A stretch of DNA of 64,000 nt from Streptomyces sp. LBL (GCF_029893585.1 NZ_JARXYX010000021.1:1-64000), one strand, 5' to 3'. Counted from the stretch's first letter, positions 34,904 through 44,055 are shown. Made by a program: numbers and translations. Notes: generated by a model from the letters alone, not told the origin.

Positions 34904-37396
34904 CCGGCGGTCGGAGATCGAGCGGCCCGCCTGGATGTCGTACGAACCCTTCACATATGACCACGAACCGGTCTTCTCGTTCCAGATCTCGAAGGCGCGG
35001 CGGGGCAGTTCCACGGTGGTCTCGACGATCTCGCCGGGCGCGGCCTCCACTCCCGCGAATCCGGCCAGACGGCGGGCCGGGCGCTCGGCGTCGGGCTCGA
35101 CGGGGGCCAGGTAGACCTGGACGACCTCACGACCGGGGCGGGTACCGGAGTTGCGGACGCGGACCGTCACGCTCGTGCCGCGCACCTCGACGGACTCGTA
35201 GGTCCAGTCGGTGTAGCCGAGACCGTGGCCGAAGGGGTACGAGGGGGTCCTCCCCTCCTTCTCCCAGGCACTGTAGCCGATGAAGACGCCCTCGGAGTAC
35301 GGGAGTTCCCCGTTGTCGGGGACGACCTGGGTGACCGGGGCGTCGGTCAGGGAGCCCCAGGTGGTGGGCAGCCGGCCGCCGGGCTCGTCAGCGCCGGTGA
35401 GGACGTCCGCGAGGGCGGCGCCCCCCTCCTGGCCGGGGAACCAGCTCAGCAGGACGGCGGCGACCTCGTCGCGCCACGGGAGTTCCACCGGGGAGCCGGA
35501 GTTGACGACCACCACGGTGTTGGGGTTGGCGGCGGCGACCGCGTGGACCAGGTCGTCCTGGCGGCCGGGGAGGGTGAGGTCGGTGCGGTCGAAGCCCTCC
35601 GACTCGACGCGTTCGGTGGTGGCGACCACGACGACGGCCGTGTCGGCGGCGCGGGCGGCGGCCACGGCCTCGGCGATCAGCTCGTCGGGATCGCGCTGGG
35701 GCTCCTGGTGGGCGAGGGTGAAGGAGACGACCCTCAGCGGGAGGCCCTCGGGGAGCCGGACGACGTGGGTGAGGGAGACCTCGACCGGGCGCCCCGCGGT
35801 GAGTTCGACCTGGGCGCGGGGTTCCGGGGCGCCGAAGAAGGTGAGGAACGGGTCGTCCGAGGTGGGGCGCTGGACGTCGTCGTAGTGGGTGGTGCCGTCG
35901 ACGCGCAGGGTGAAGGCGCCGAGGCCCTTGATGCCGAAGGTGTGCGGGCCGGACTCGCGCGGGGTGAAGGTGCCGGTGAGTTCGACGGTGTGGAGGGCGG
36001 CGTGGGTGACGCCCTCGGGCAGGTCGTCACCCATCCACTGGACGTGGCCGTTCGGTGCCGGGCCGGTGCCGATGACCGTGCCGGCGGTGTCGCGGCAGAC
36101 CGCGTGCAGCTCGAAGCCCTTGTCGGCGACGGCGAGTTCGGTGTTCGGGTCGGCGCCGACGCCGTAGGTGAGGGAGCCGTCGGGCAGGGCGGCGGTGAGG
36201 CCGTCGAGCGGGGAGACGATGTGCGCCGGGAAGACGGTGGCGGAGCCGCCGCCGAGGACGCGTGCGTCGCGGGCGGCGGCTCCGATGAGGGCGACGGTCC
36301 CGTTCGGCTTCAGCGGCAGGACACGCTCCCCCGCAGGCTCCCCGTCACGCTTCCTGTCCCGCCCCCCGCCGGGCGCTTCGTTGCGCGCTTCGTTGCGCGC
36401 TTCGTTGCGTACGAGGACGAAGGAGCGGCGGGCGATCTCTCGGGCCAGCGACTCACCGTCGACGGTCCGGGGCAGTTCGGTGACGACCGGATCGGCGCCC
36501 GCGAGGATGCCGAGGCGGGCGGCGAGCCGCAGGACGTTGCGGACAGCCGTGTCGACCTTGGCCTCGGCCACCTCGCCGTCCCGGACGGCCCGGGCGAGGG
36601 CCTCGCCGTACACGGTCTGCGGGCCGGGCATGGCGACGTCGAGGCCGCCCTCGATGGCGCCGACGGTGGCCCGGGCGGCGGTCCAGTCGGAGACGTTGAA
36701 GCCGTCGAAGCCCCATTCGCCGCGCAGGATCTCGTTCACCAGGTGGTGGTGCTCGGTCATCGTGGGGCCGTTGACCGAGTTGTAGGCGGTCATGATGCCC
36801 CAGGGGTGGGCGTTCTCGACGATCGCCTCGAAGGGGGCGAGATACAGCTCGCGCAGGGCGCGCTCGGAGACCCGGTTGTTCACGGTGAACCGGTCGGTCT
36901 CGGCGTCGTTAACGACGAAGTGCTTGACGGTGGTGCCGACGCCGCCGGACTGGACGCCGGTCACATAGGCCGCGCCGATCCGTCCGGTCAGGTACGGGTC
37001 CTCGCTGTAGGCCTCGAAGTGACGGCCGCCGAGCGGGGAGCGGTGCAGGTTGACGGTGGGTGCGAGCAGCACGTGGACGCCCTTGCGGCGGGCCTCCTGG
37101 GCGAGCAGCACCCCTGCCCGGCGGGCGAGTGAGGGGTCCCAGGTGGCGGCCAGTGCGGTCGGCGAGGGCAGCGCGACCGACGGGTCGTCGGCGGTCCAGC
37201 GCACCCCCCGGACGCCGATGGGGCCGTCCGACATGACCAGGGACGGCAGGCCGATCTCCGGGAGGGCGGGCAGGGACCACATGTCCTGGCCGGCCAGGAG
37301 GCGGGTCTTGGCGTCCAGGTCGAGCGTGCGGAGGGCGGCCTCGACGGCGGCCTCGCGGGTCTCGTCGACGGGGGTGGTGCGCAAGGGTGCCGCCAT
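34880..37396 (-). CDS. Family 3 glycoside hydrolase, beta-glucosidase type
   Basis: 838 residues, no signal peptide, so probably cytoplasmic. GH3 N-domain about 30-320 with the nucleophile Asp in GFNVSDWTAARA (about 237) and KHFVVNDAETDR for substrate binding; GH3 C-domain about 365-700 interrupted by a PA14-like insert (about 430-560, GPHTFGIKGLGAFTLRVDG); fibronectin-like C-terminal domain about 735-825. Removes terminal beta-glucose or related sugars. ATG 37396 has GAGGAGG upstream. Residues near 345 hold a triplicated RNEA from a 12-bp repeat. Confidence 0.93.
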   Translation of the reverse strand: MAAPLRTTPVDETREAAVEAALRTLDLDAKTRLLAGQDMWSLPALPEIGLPSLVMSDGPIGVRGVRWTADDPSVALPSPTALAATWDPSLARRAGVLLAQEARRKGVHVLLAPTVNLHRSPLGGRHFEAYSEDPYLTGRIGAAYVTGVQSGGVGTTVKHFVVNDAETDRFTVNNRVSERALRELYLAPFEAIVENAHPWGIMTAYNSVNGPTMTEHHHLVNEILRGEWGFDGFNVSDWTAARATVGAIEGGLDVAMPGPQTVYGEALARAVRDGEVAEAKVDTAVRNVLRLAARLGILAGADPVVTELPRTVDGESLAREIARRSFVLVRNEARNEARNEAPGGGRDRKRDGEPAGERVLPLKPNGTVALIGAAARDARVLGGGSATVFPAHIVSPLDGLTAALPDGSLTYGVGADPNTELAVADKGFELHAVCRDTAGTVIGTGPAPNGHVQWMGDDLPEGVTHAALHTVELTGTFTPRESGPHTFGIKGLGAFTLRVDGTTHYDDVQRPTSDDPFLTFFGAPEPRAQVELTAGRPVEVSLTHVVRLPEGLPLRVVSFTLAHQEPQRDPDELIAEAVAAARAADTAVVVVATTERVESEGFDRTDLTLPGRQDDLVHAVAAANPNTVVVVNSGSPVELPWRDEVAAVLLSWFPGQEGGAALADVLTGADEPGGRLPTTWGSLTDAPVTQVVPDNGELPYSEGVFIGYSAWEKEGRTPSYPFGHGLGYTDWTYESVEVRGTSVTVRVRNSGTRPGREVVQVYLAPVEPDAERPARRLAGFAGVEAAPGEIVETTVELPRRAFEIWNEKTGSWSYVKGSYDIQAGRSISDRRLTATIDV
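36374..36409 (-). repeat. 12-bp triplication inside the GH3 gene
   Basis: cgcttcgttgcg occurs three times in tandem, encoding the Arg-Asn-Glu-Ala repeats in a surface linker of the glucosidase. Confidence 0.9.
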
Positions 37397-37595
37397 GGCG
37401 GTGCCTCCTCATTGACGCGTCCGTGCGGTGCGTCCATCGTGCATCAGGGATGAACACTCCGGCGCCCGCTGACGATTTCCGCCGCCGGAGTCACGCCCCA
37501 TGGCGCACACATGGCGCAGACCACTTCTGTCACGGGATACTGCGGCGGTTCGGGAGCAACGCTTCCCCCACGGTGACAGAAGGGCCTGAACTGCC

Positions 37596-38885
37596 TTGAC
37601 TTCTCTACGTGTTCGGATCGGCGTCCTCACGCTGACCCTCCTGGCGGGCCTGGCCGCCCCCACGGCCGACGCGGCAACCGACCCGGCGACCGGGGCCGCG
37701 CTCACCCCCTCGCTTTCCGCCTCGTCCTCCCCCACCGTCGAGGAGCGGCGGCTCGACGGGGCGGTGCCGCAGGAGATCCTCCGGCGGTCCGGGTTCGACG
37801 CCCTGACTGCGGAGTTCGCGCGGGAACTGGGCTCGGCGGGCTCGTACGCCGAGGCCCGCCGGCTCGTCCTACGCGAGGGTTCGGCGCTGTGGCGACGGGC
37901 CGTGGAGCGGGCGCAGGGGCGGGGGCCCCAGGGAGGGGACCTCAGCCGGGACGACGATCGGCCGTTGTACTGGGCGCGGCTGACGATGACCCGTCAGGCG
38001 CGCACCTGGACGCCGGGCTTCGGACTGTCCGACACCCGACGGGCCGCGCTGGTCGACACGTTGGAGCGGACCTCGCGCGGGCAGACCACCGTCCACTATC
38101 CGCACGGCAGGAAGCTGAAGCGGATCCTGGTCACCGGGTTCGATCCGTTCACGCTGGACCAGGACATCCGCATCTCCAACCCGTCCGGGGCCACCGCGCT
38201 CGCGCTCGACGGCACGGTGATCGAGACGGCGGACGGGCCGGCGCGGATCGAGACCGTCGTCTTCCCGGTGCGCTGGAAGGACTTCACGGACGGGACGGTG
38301 GAGCGGGCGCTGCGGCCGTATCTGAGGAAGGTGGACCTCTTCACCACCGTGAGCCAGGGGCGGGTGGGCCGCTTCGACGTGGAGCGGACCAACGGGGCCT
38401 GGCGGGGCGGTTCCGGGGACAACGACGCCATCGGCGTGACCGGGACCGTCCCGGTCCGCGACCCGGCCTCGCAGCCGCAGTGGACGACGACGACCCTGCC
38501 GTACGCGGAGATCGTCGCCGCGGACACCGGACGGTTCCCCGTGTACGACAACACACAGGTGACCGAGATCCCGGCGGGCGGCACCACGCCGGTCGTCCGG
38601 CCGGACGGGCCGACGCCCGGGTCGATCGCCCGCGCGGGCGGCGGCGGGAACTATCTGTCCAACGAGATCGCCTATCGGGCCACCTTGCTGCGGGACCGGC
38701 TGGGGCTGCACGACGTGCTGCCGGGCGGGCACGTGCACACGCCCGTACTGCAGTTCGGAACCGGCAACACGAACCCGGCGACCGGAACGGTGACCGACCC
38801 GGGGTTCGTACGCAACCGGCTGGACATCATCGCCCAGGTGCGGTCGATCCTGACGGTGGCGGCCAAGGGGCGGGGCCTGGGGTAG
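37596..38885 (+). CDS. Secreted pyroglutamyl-peptidase-like protein
   Basis: 429 residues with a TTG start. N-terminal signal peptide (RVRIGVLTLTLLAGLAAPTADA, cleavage near residue 27) and a Thr/Ser-rich linker. From about 185 the sequence resembles peptidase C15: ILVTGFDPF is the family opening motif, and NPSGATALALDG and NYLSNEIAYR match the block before the catalytic Cys. In the position where C15 enzymes have SxxxxGxYVCN, this protein has GGGGNYLSNEIAYR without Cys, so classical cysteine catalysis is doubtful. It may bind rather than cleave pyroglutamyl peptides. Confidence 0.75.
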   Translation: MTSLRVRIGVLTLTLLAGLAAPTADAATDPATGAALTPSLSASSSPTVEERRLDGAVPQEILRRSGFDALTAEFARELGSAGSYAEARRLVLREGSALWRRAVERAQGRGPQGGDLSRDDDRPLYWARLTMTRQARTWTPGFGLSDTRRAALVDTLERTSRGQTTVHYPHGRKLKRILVTGFDPFTLDQDIRISNPSGATALALDGTVIETADGPARIETVVFPVRWKDFTDGTVERALRPYLRKVDLFTTVSQGRVGRFDVERTNGAWRGGSGDNDAIGVTGTVPVRDPASQPQWTTTTLPYAEIVAADTGRFPVYDNTQVTEIPAGGTTPVVRPDGPTPGSIARAGGGGNYLSNEIAYRATLLRDRLGLHDVLPGGHVHTPVLQFGTGNTNPATGTVTDPGFVRNRLDIIAQVRSILTVAAKGRGLG

Positions 38886-38887
38886 TT

Positions 38888-39148
38888 ATGCATACGCGCG
38901 GCGGAGGCGACATCGTTGGCGTCCGCTGCGCTGCATGCGCTCTGCGGTCCACTTGCGATGACGGCGAGACGTTGGACGGGATTCGATGGCTGGCGACAAC
39001 AGAAGAAGTGGATCTCGGATATTGGGTGCTGTTCGCGCGAGGACTGAGCGCGGCTGATCTGTTGACGCGGTGTGGATTGGACGTGGACCCCAATCTGGTG
39101 CTGACCCGGGAAGGGCTCTGGCCCGTAATCGGTGGTAACGAAGGGTGA
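38888..39148 (+). CDS. Small ORF, probably a gene truncated by an IS remnant
   Basis: 86 residues. It starts MHTRGGGDIVGVRCAACALR 3 nt after the Pcp-like stop. The middle part, GYWVLFARGLSAADLLTRCG, resembles the N-terminus of DUF6461-type proteins (a short patch recalled from memory, low certainty). The last about 11 residues, from roughly 39114, read into sequence that looks like an insertion sequence end, so the original C-terminus is missing. Less GC-biased than the flanking core genes. Confidence 0.45.
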   Translation: MHTRGGGDIVGVRCAACALRSTCDDGETLDGIRWLATTEEVDLGYWVLFARGLSAADLLTRCGLDVDPNLVLTREGLWPVIGGNEG

Positions 39149-39660
39149 CGGTTGTCGTTGGCATGGTGTGCGCGATGTCAATGAGCTTGTGGCGGTGGTG
39201 TTTTCAGGATTGTCGGCCCTGGTCATCGAGGGGGTGACGGGCGAGGGTGAGGTCATCCGGGTGTCGGCGCGGACCCGGGACGATCCGGTGCCGTGCCCCG
39301 CGTGCGGGACGCGAACAGCGCGGGTGCACGGGTTTCATGGGCGGGTGCTCGCAGACTTGCCGGTGGACGGACGGCGGATCGTCGTCTCGGTGCGGGTCCG
39401 CCGCCTGGTGTGCCCGGTTCTCGACTGCCCGCGGCAGACGTTCCGCGAGCAGGTCCCCGGCGTCGTGGAGCGCTACCAGCGCCGCACCAACCGCCTGACC
39501 AACCAACTGAACTCCGTGGTCAAGGAGTTAGCGGGCCGGGCGGGCGCCCGCCTCTGCCGCGCCGCTGGACTCCGCGAGGCGTCCTGCGAACCATTCACCC
39601 GACCGCTCAAGCTCCTGGGCATCAGCTGACGCCAACAAGATCACCGCGACTTTGAATCAG
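39114..39660 (+). mobile_element. ISL3-family insertion sequence remnant
   Basis: A probable left end begins near 39114 (gggctctggcccgtaatc). The element has only the first third of a transposase and then a short tail ending near tttgaatcagccctg (39651-39666). It looks like a copy with a large internal deletion. Terminal repeats and target duplication could not be confirmed by eye. Confidence 0.6.
39180..39629 (+). pseudogene. Truncated ISL3-type transposase
   Basis: About 150 residues of an enzyme normally over 400. SALVIEGVTGEGEVIRVSART, the zinc-finger CPACGTRTARVHGFHGR, PVDGRRIVVSVRVRRLVCP and FREQVPGVVERYQRRTNRL match the ISL3 N-terminal Zn-ribbon and HTH region. It ends at GRAGARLCRAAGLREASC, then unrelated residues to a stop. 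The DDE catalytic core is absent, so it cannot transpose. Confidence 0.8.
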
Positions 39661-39878
39661 CCCTGCCCTGCCCGGAAGCAGCCCGGAGCTCACGCGTACG
39701 AGGTCGGACGTAACCCTACGCGTATACCAGGACGCCCTTTTGCCGGATCGACGGATTCCCCAAGCTTCACCGACCGGCCCACGCCGTCAACATGCCGCCG
39801 GATCCACGCTGTTGCCCGCTGACGCTCTCACTGGCGGCGGGCACGCTGCCCATCCGACGAACTGTCAGGGGCAGCGTT
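39661..39878. other. Intergenic spacer between IS remnant and kinase-Tpt1 gene
   Basis: About 220 bp with no gene. Lower GC than the core. Ends in the candidate promoter of the fusion gene. Confidence 0.5.
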
Positions 39879-39884
39879 TAGACT
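39879..39884 (+). promoter_or_regulatory. Candidate -10 box for leaderless transcript of the kinase-Tpt1 gene
   Basis: TAGACT ends 7 nt before GTG 39892, which would put the transcription start on the start codon. There is no good ribosome site, which agrees with leaderless translation. A clear -35 is not seen. Confidence 0.5.
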
Positions 39885-39891
39885 CACCGGG

Positions 39892-42800
39892 GTGAACGCG
39901 GATCGGAAAGTCACGCCGCTGGATCTTGCGCGCCGGACGCCGCCTCCGGTGTCCGGCTTCTCCGAGGTGGAGATCCGCCTCGCGGTGGAGGAGCACTGTC
40001 CCGAGCTCGTCAGCCTGCTGCACTGGCTCGGGTGCTCGCTCGACGAAACCTTCTCCGAGTGGATCCGACTCCGCGGAGCACCGTGGGTATCGACCGTAGT
40101 GAACCCGCAGACGCCGGCCCGCCGTATTTTCGGACTCTGGCAGGAGTTCCTCGGCGATGACAGCCGCCCGCTGCTGGAGCTACTGGTGTTCGAGTACGTC
40201 TTCTGTCAGCCGGCCGCGACGACGCAGAGACTTCCACCCGGAATGCACTTCGCGAAGACGCTTCACGTGGTCCGACAGCGGATCGCCACCAAGCTGCACC
40301 AGCACGCGCTCGACGTGACCTGGCAGCGGCCCACGGTGTTCTCCCGGGCACTGCGCCTGGCCGAGGTGTACCTGGACGCCGTGGTGAGCGACAGCGAGTT
40401 GACCAGCGTGAACGCTCGTCACCAGTTCAGCGGACGGCTCGGCCAAGGCCCGGTGCTGGTCAGCAGGTTCGAGTCGGTCAGCACGGCTGAGCTGTCACGG
40501 TCCGCCGGGCTGATCCGACGCTCGATAGAGGACGGCAACAAGGTCACCGACGCCGTGCCGTACCTGCTGGAGGGCTTCCTGCGCCTGCACGACAGCACCG
40601 GCGACCGCAGGTACCTGGGCCAGATCATCGAGGCGCACCGGGAGTTCGCCGACGCCGAGAAGAGCACCACCTGGCGACTGCACATCGCCGAGGCGTGGCT
40701 GCGGCTGGCCGACGGGCGCCCGATGGACGCAAGGACCGCTCACTACCTCGATCAGGCTGCCACCACCCTCGACACCATCCGAAACTTCGTCAGTGGTGAG
40801 GCGGTGCGCCACACGCTCCTGCTAACCGTTGTCACCCAGGCACGCACGGTTCCCGAGTCCGCGACCGTCCGGCTCACGCTGCGCGGTCTGCCGAGCCAGT
40901 TCGGGTTCGACCAGCAGGTGCAGCGGTTCGTCGGCGCTGGGGCCCCGGCGTCGTCGCTCCCGGATCTGGTCCTCGGAGCCCTGAACGAGCGGTTCAAGGG
41001 CTCAGGGGAGCCGCTAGTCAGGCGCCTTCTCGCCGACTGGCACCGGGCGTGCGCACAGTTCGTCGAGTATCCGACCCCGACCCGGCTCGAACTGCGCCGT
41101 ACGGTCCTCGACCTCCTCGGGGGCGGCACGGCAGGCAACGCTCTGACGGACACACCGAGCCGGATGCGGTACGCCGACGACCTGCTCCACGTGGCCGCGC
41201 TGGGCGTCTCGCCCCAGCACTGGACCGAGGGAGTGGTACGGCTCGTGCAGGAGGCTGCCTACGACCCGTCGACGTGTGTCCCCCTGGTCGTTCTGGGTCG
41301 GGAGGCCGAACTCGGGCGGAGCGTCAGTCCTGCCGACCGCGCCACGCTGGAAGCCCGGCTGGCCAGCCTCGTCCCGGATCCCGCTTCCTGGGCCCGGGCA
41401 CTCGCCGACGGCGACGCGGGCTTCTACTACACTCGGGCGGCCACCCGCGCGATGACCAGTCCGGACGTGACCCGGCGCAACCTCGGCGGCCGCAGCAACG
41501 TGGTCACCGTCGAGGACCACCTGGGCTTCGCCTCGTCGACCCTGGTGTTCAAGCCCACGCACACGGACAACGTCGAACGCGACACCCGTACCGCGCAGGC
41601 CGTGCAGACCACTCTCGCCCGCATGAGCGCCGACATCCGCTTCCGCACCAGTGACCTGATCACCACCCTGGACGCAAACGAGCTGAGCAGCCGTTCGGGC
41701 CTCGCGTCCAACGTGAACGTGATCACTGTCCGACGGTTCGAGCACGGAACGGTCCTCGCCGAGCTGCTCTCCCCCGAAACGGAAGACGCCTCCGCGGACC
41801 TGCTCAAGCAGGCGGCCGCCTTCCTCGCCTACATCCACGCCGCTCCCCGGCCAGGCGATGCCATGCCCACCAAGGTCCGCGCCAAGGTGCGCGGTCGGGT
41901 GCGGATGTGGCTCCGCGACATCTTCCCCAAGGGCGCCGGCAAACTGGTCGACCAGGCCTTCGACAGCTGGTGGACGCTGCTGGCCGACGCACCGACGCTT
42001 CCCCGCCGGGACGCTCACGCGTTCAACTGGCTCATCACCGACGACGGAAGGATCGTCGCCATCGACCTGGAGGCGACGGGCCACGAACCGGTCGGGTGTG
42101 AACTGGCCCAGCTGACGGACGACGTGCCGGCCCTATCACCCGGGTCCTGGGACCTTCGCCGTGAGGTGTTCGAAAGGTACGTCGAAGCGCTGCGCGAGTG
42201 CACCGGTGAACCGTATGACGACGCGGAGGTCGAACGGATCTGGGCCGTCTACCGCGCCTCACTGGTCGTCAGGGCGGTGCGGTGTCTGACGGATCGAACC
42301 GGCGACCCCTCGCTCCGCCGGCACGGCGAGGCCATGCTGGACGAAATCAGTACCCACCCGGAGTGGGGCTCCGTCCACGAGGTGGCCGTCACCCTGCGCG
42401 ACGCCTGGGCCGAGCGGCGCGGCGCCCCAGGGGGCGCGCCATTGCAGGAGCTCAACCTCGGACGCAAGCGGCGAATCAGTAAGGCCCTTGCCTACCAACT
42501 GCGTCACAACCCGAACCTGACAACGGACCCGCAGGGCTGGGCGCGGCTCGACGACCTCCTGTCCGCACTCTCGGAGGCCGGGCAGCCCGCGTCGTCCGCA
42601 GAGGTGCTGGCCGTCGCCCAGGCCTTGGATGAGCCGCGCTTCGAGGTCTGGGACGACCTGATCCGCGCTCGCTACGGCCACACCAGGTCCGCACCCGACG
42701 ACCACGCAGTCGGGACACCGGACGGAGTGCTGTACCATGCTACGGCGTCGGTGAACCTGCACGACATCTTCCAACTCCGGCAAGGCCTACGGCCGATGGC

Positions 42801-43008
42801 ACGCAAGACCGTCCACCTCACCACCGATCCACGAACGGCGATCCTCGCCGGACGGCGACACGGTCCCGCCGTACTGCTGTCGGTCCACGACCCGGCCGCT
42901 CACGGCCTCGAATGCCGCTATGCCGGGGGCACCACCTGGCTGATCGACGCGGTGCCGGCCGGGGCGCTGGCGGTGGTGCCACTCCACCAGCTCTTCTCGG
43001 CGCACTGA
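39892..43008 (+). CDS. APH-like kinase fused to Tpt1/KptA RNA 2'-phosphotransferase
   Basis: 1038 residues, GTG start. Residues 1 to about 510 are helical and TPR-like, without a family I recognise. Residues about 530-800 form an aminoglycoside-phosphotransferase/kinase fold: Lys in LVFKPT (K554), catalytic loop LPRRDAHAFNWL (D707, N712) and metal Asp in AIDLE (D725). Residues about 854-1038 are a Tpt1/KptA domain: RISKALAYQLRHNP (R871, H872), IRARYGHT (R925), LYHATAS (Y948-A-T), KTVHLTTDP, RRHGPAVLL and CRYAGGTTWLIDAVP (R1009). The Arg-His-Arg-Arg catalytic set of Tpt1 therefore looks intact. Tpt1 removes an RNA 2'-phosphate using NAD+. A kinase in the same chain suggests that one half adds and the other removes 2'-phosphate, or that the kinase prepares RNA ends for repair. 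The gene lies alone between IS remnants, so transfer is likely. Confidence 0.88.
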   Translation: MNADRKVTPLDLARRTPPPVSGFSEVEIRLAVEEHCPELVSLLHWLGCSLDETFSEWIRLRGAPWVSTVVNPQTPARRIFGLWQEFLGDDSRPLLELLVFEYVFCQPAATTQRLPPGMHFAKTLHVVRQRIATKLHQHALDVTWQRPTVFSRALRLAEVYLDAVVSDSELTSVNARHQFSGRLGQGPVLVSRFESVSTAELSRSAGLIRRSIEDGNKVTDAVPYLLEGFLRLHDSTGDRRYLGQIIEAHREFADAEKSTTWRLHIAEAWLRLADGRPMDARTAHYLDQAATTLDTIRNFVSGEAVRHTLLLTVVTQARTVPESATVRLTLRGLPSQFGFDQQVQRFVGAGAPASSLPDLVLGALNERFKGSGEPLVRRLLADWHRACAQFVEYPTPTRLELRRTVLDLLGGGTAGNALTDTPSRMRYADDLLHVAALGVSPQHWTEGVVRLVQEAAYDPSTCVPLVVLGREAELGRSVSPADRATLEARLASLVPDPASWARALADGDAGFYYTRAATRAMTSPDVTRRNLGGRSNVVTVEDHLGFASSTLVFKPTHTDNVERDTRTAQAVQTTLARMSADIRFRTSDLITTLDANELSSRSGLASNVNVITVRRFEHGTVLAELLSPETEDASADLLKQAAAFLAYIHAAPRPGDAMPTKVRAKVRGRVRMWLRDIFPKGAGKLVDQAFDSWWTLLADAPTLPRRDAHAFNWLITDDGRIVAIDLEATGHEPVGCELAQLTDDVPALSPGSWDLRREVFERYVEALRECTGEPYDDAEVERIWAVYRASLVVRAVRCLTDRTGDPSLRRHGEAMLDEISTHPEWGSVHEVAVTLRDAWAERRGAPGGAPLQELNLGRKRRISKALAYQLRHNPNLTTDPQGWARLDDLLSALSEAGQPASSAEVLAVAQALDEPRFEVWDDLIRARYGHTRSAPDDHAVGTPDGVLYHATASVNLHDIFQLRQGLRPMARKTVHLTTDPRTAILAGRRHGPAVLLSVHDPAAHGLECRYAGGTTWLIDAVPAGALAVVPLHQLFSAH

Positions 43009-43024
43009 GCTTGATTCTGTCGGG

Positions 43025-43276
43025 GATCTTGGAGTTTCGCGGCGCGGCAGCCTGGCCAACGGGCATGCTCGGGTAGTTCCGTTGACCGATGCTGTAGTTG
43101 TCGAGGTGCCCGTTGTCCCTCCGCCCGCGTTCCGGTGAGCAGGTTCCGCCTCTGACTGCACAGGTCGCGCGGGCGAGCAATCCGGGTGGTACGACGGCGA
43201 TACGGGTGCGGACCGGCTGGACGGGCTGTGGTGCGACGAGGACTTCGCCGACTGGTACCCGCGGGACGGGCGGCCG
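43025..43276 (+). mobile_element. IS1182-type insertion sequence fragment
   Basis: From TTG 43113 the frame reads MSLRPRSGEQVPPLTAQVAR, the typical start of an IS1182-family transposase. After a 1-nt frameshift near 43207 it continues DRLDGLWCDEDFADWYPRDG and stops matching at about 43276, where SUKH-coding sequence begins on the other strand. The left end probably lies in 43025-43040. The rest of the element is missing. Confidence 0.7.
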
Positions 43277-43493
43277 GAAGCGAGATTCTGGAATCCTTCG
43301 CGGTGCTGCCGTTGTTGAGCCGCAGCCACGTTTCCAATACCTCGGGGACCTGGAATCCCAGGGAATCGCGCAGTTCTCGGACATCGGCCTCGGTGGCCGG
43401 GGGATTGAGCGCCTGCGCACTGGCGGGGGCGTTCTCCTCCAACCACCGGACGATCCTGATCCACGACGACCTGACAACATCCGCATGAGACAT
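43277..43493 (-). pseudogene. 5' fragment of a SMI1/KNR4 (SUKH) family gene
   Basis: From ATG 43493 about 72 residues are recognisable: WIRIVRWLEENAPASAQALN, ATEADVRELRDSLGFQVPEVLETWLRLNNGSTAKDS, a classical SUKH domain start. The frame then enters the IS1182 fragment and becomes Arg/Pro-rich noise. SUKH proteins are often immunity proteins against secreted toxins. The gene was cut by the IS event or a later deletion and is not functional. Confidence 0.75.
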
Positions 43494-44050
43494 GGAATCT
43501 CCCTCCCTGCTCAGATCGGCACGCTATCGCAGTCCCGACACTCCAACCGCCTTGGTCTTCCTACACCACCGTCACGACTGCGCGAATGTGCGCCGTGGAC
43601 GGCACAGAGAGCAGACCACGGCCTCATGGGACTGACATGCCGTGTAGCGGGGCGAGAGCTGTGGCACCCTGGCCAGGCTCTGACCCCTGACCGGCTCCGC
43701 CATTCCCGCTCAGTGAACCACTCACAGCACAGCCACCGCCGCCAGGCGCGTCCGGCTCACGCCTGGCGAGTATGAGGGGCACGATGCGCTCGCGGATCTT
43801 CCGGGCGGACGGCGGACGGCGGACGGCCGTGCAGGAGCAGGTCCCGGATGATCAGCGCCGGTCCGACTGAGGGGCCAACAAGCCAAGGGACAAGATCGTG
43901 AGACGGAAGTGCCGTGTCCCTCGAATGAGACGACGGATGAAGTGCAGGTCACCACGCTGGAACAGGACATTCCGATTGCGGACCTACATGTTCGTCACAC
44001 AACGATCTTGAACACCCTCGCTCTCGTTTCCGCGGGCACCCCTTGGAATT
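43494..44050. other. Gene-poor stretch in the accessory island
   Basis: About 550 bp with no credible gene on either strand; codon usage in all frames is poor and stops are frequent. Probably decayed accessory DNA. Confidence 0.55.
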
Positions 44051-44055
44051 GATCA

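Noticed and set aside
35225..37132. 635-codon ORF antisense to the GH3 glucosidase
   Set aside because: Shadow ORF with Gly/Val/Asp-rich noise.
43722..43970. 82-codon ORF in the gene-poor island stretch
   Set aside because: Ser/Pro/Cys-rich noise without a ribosome site.
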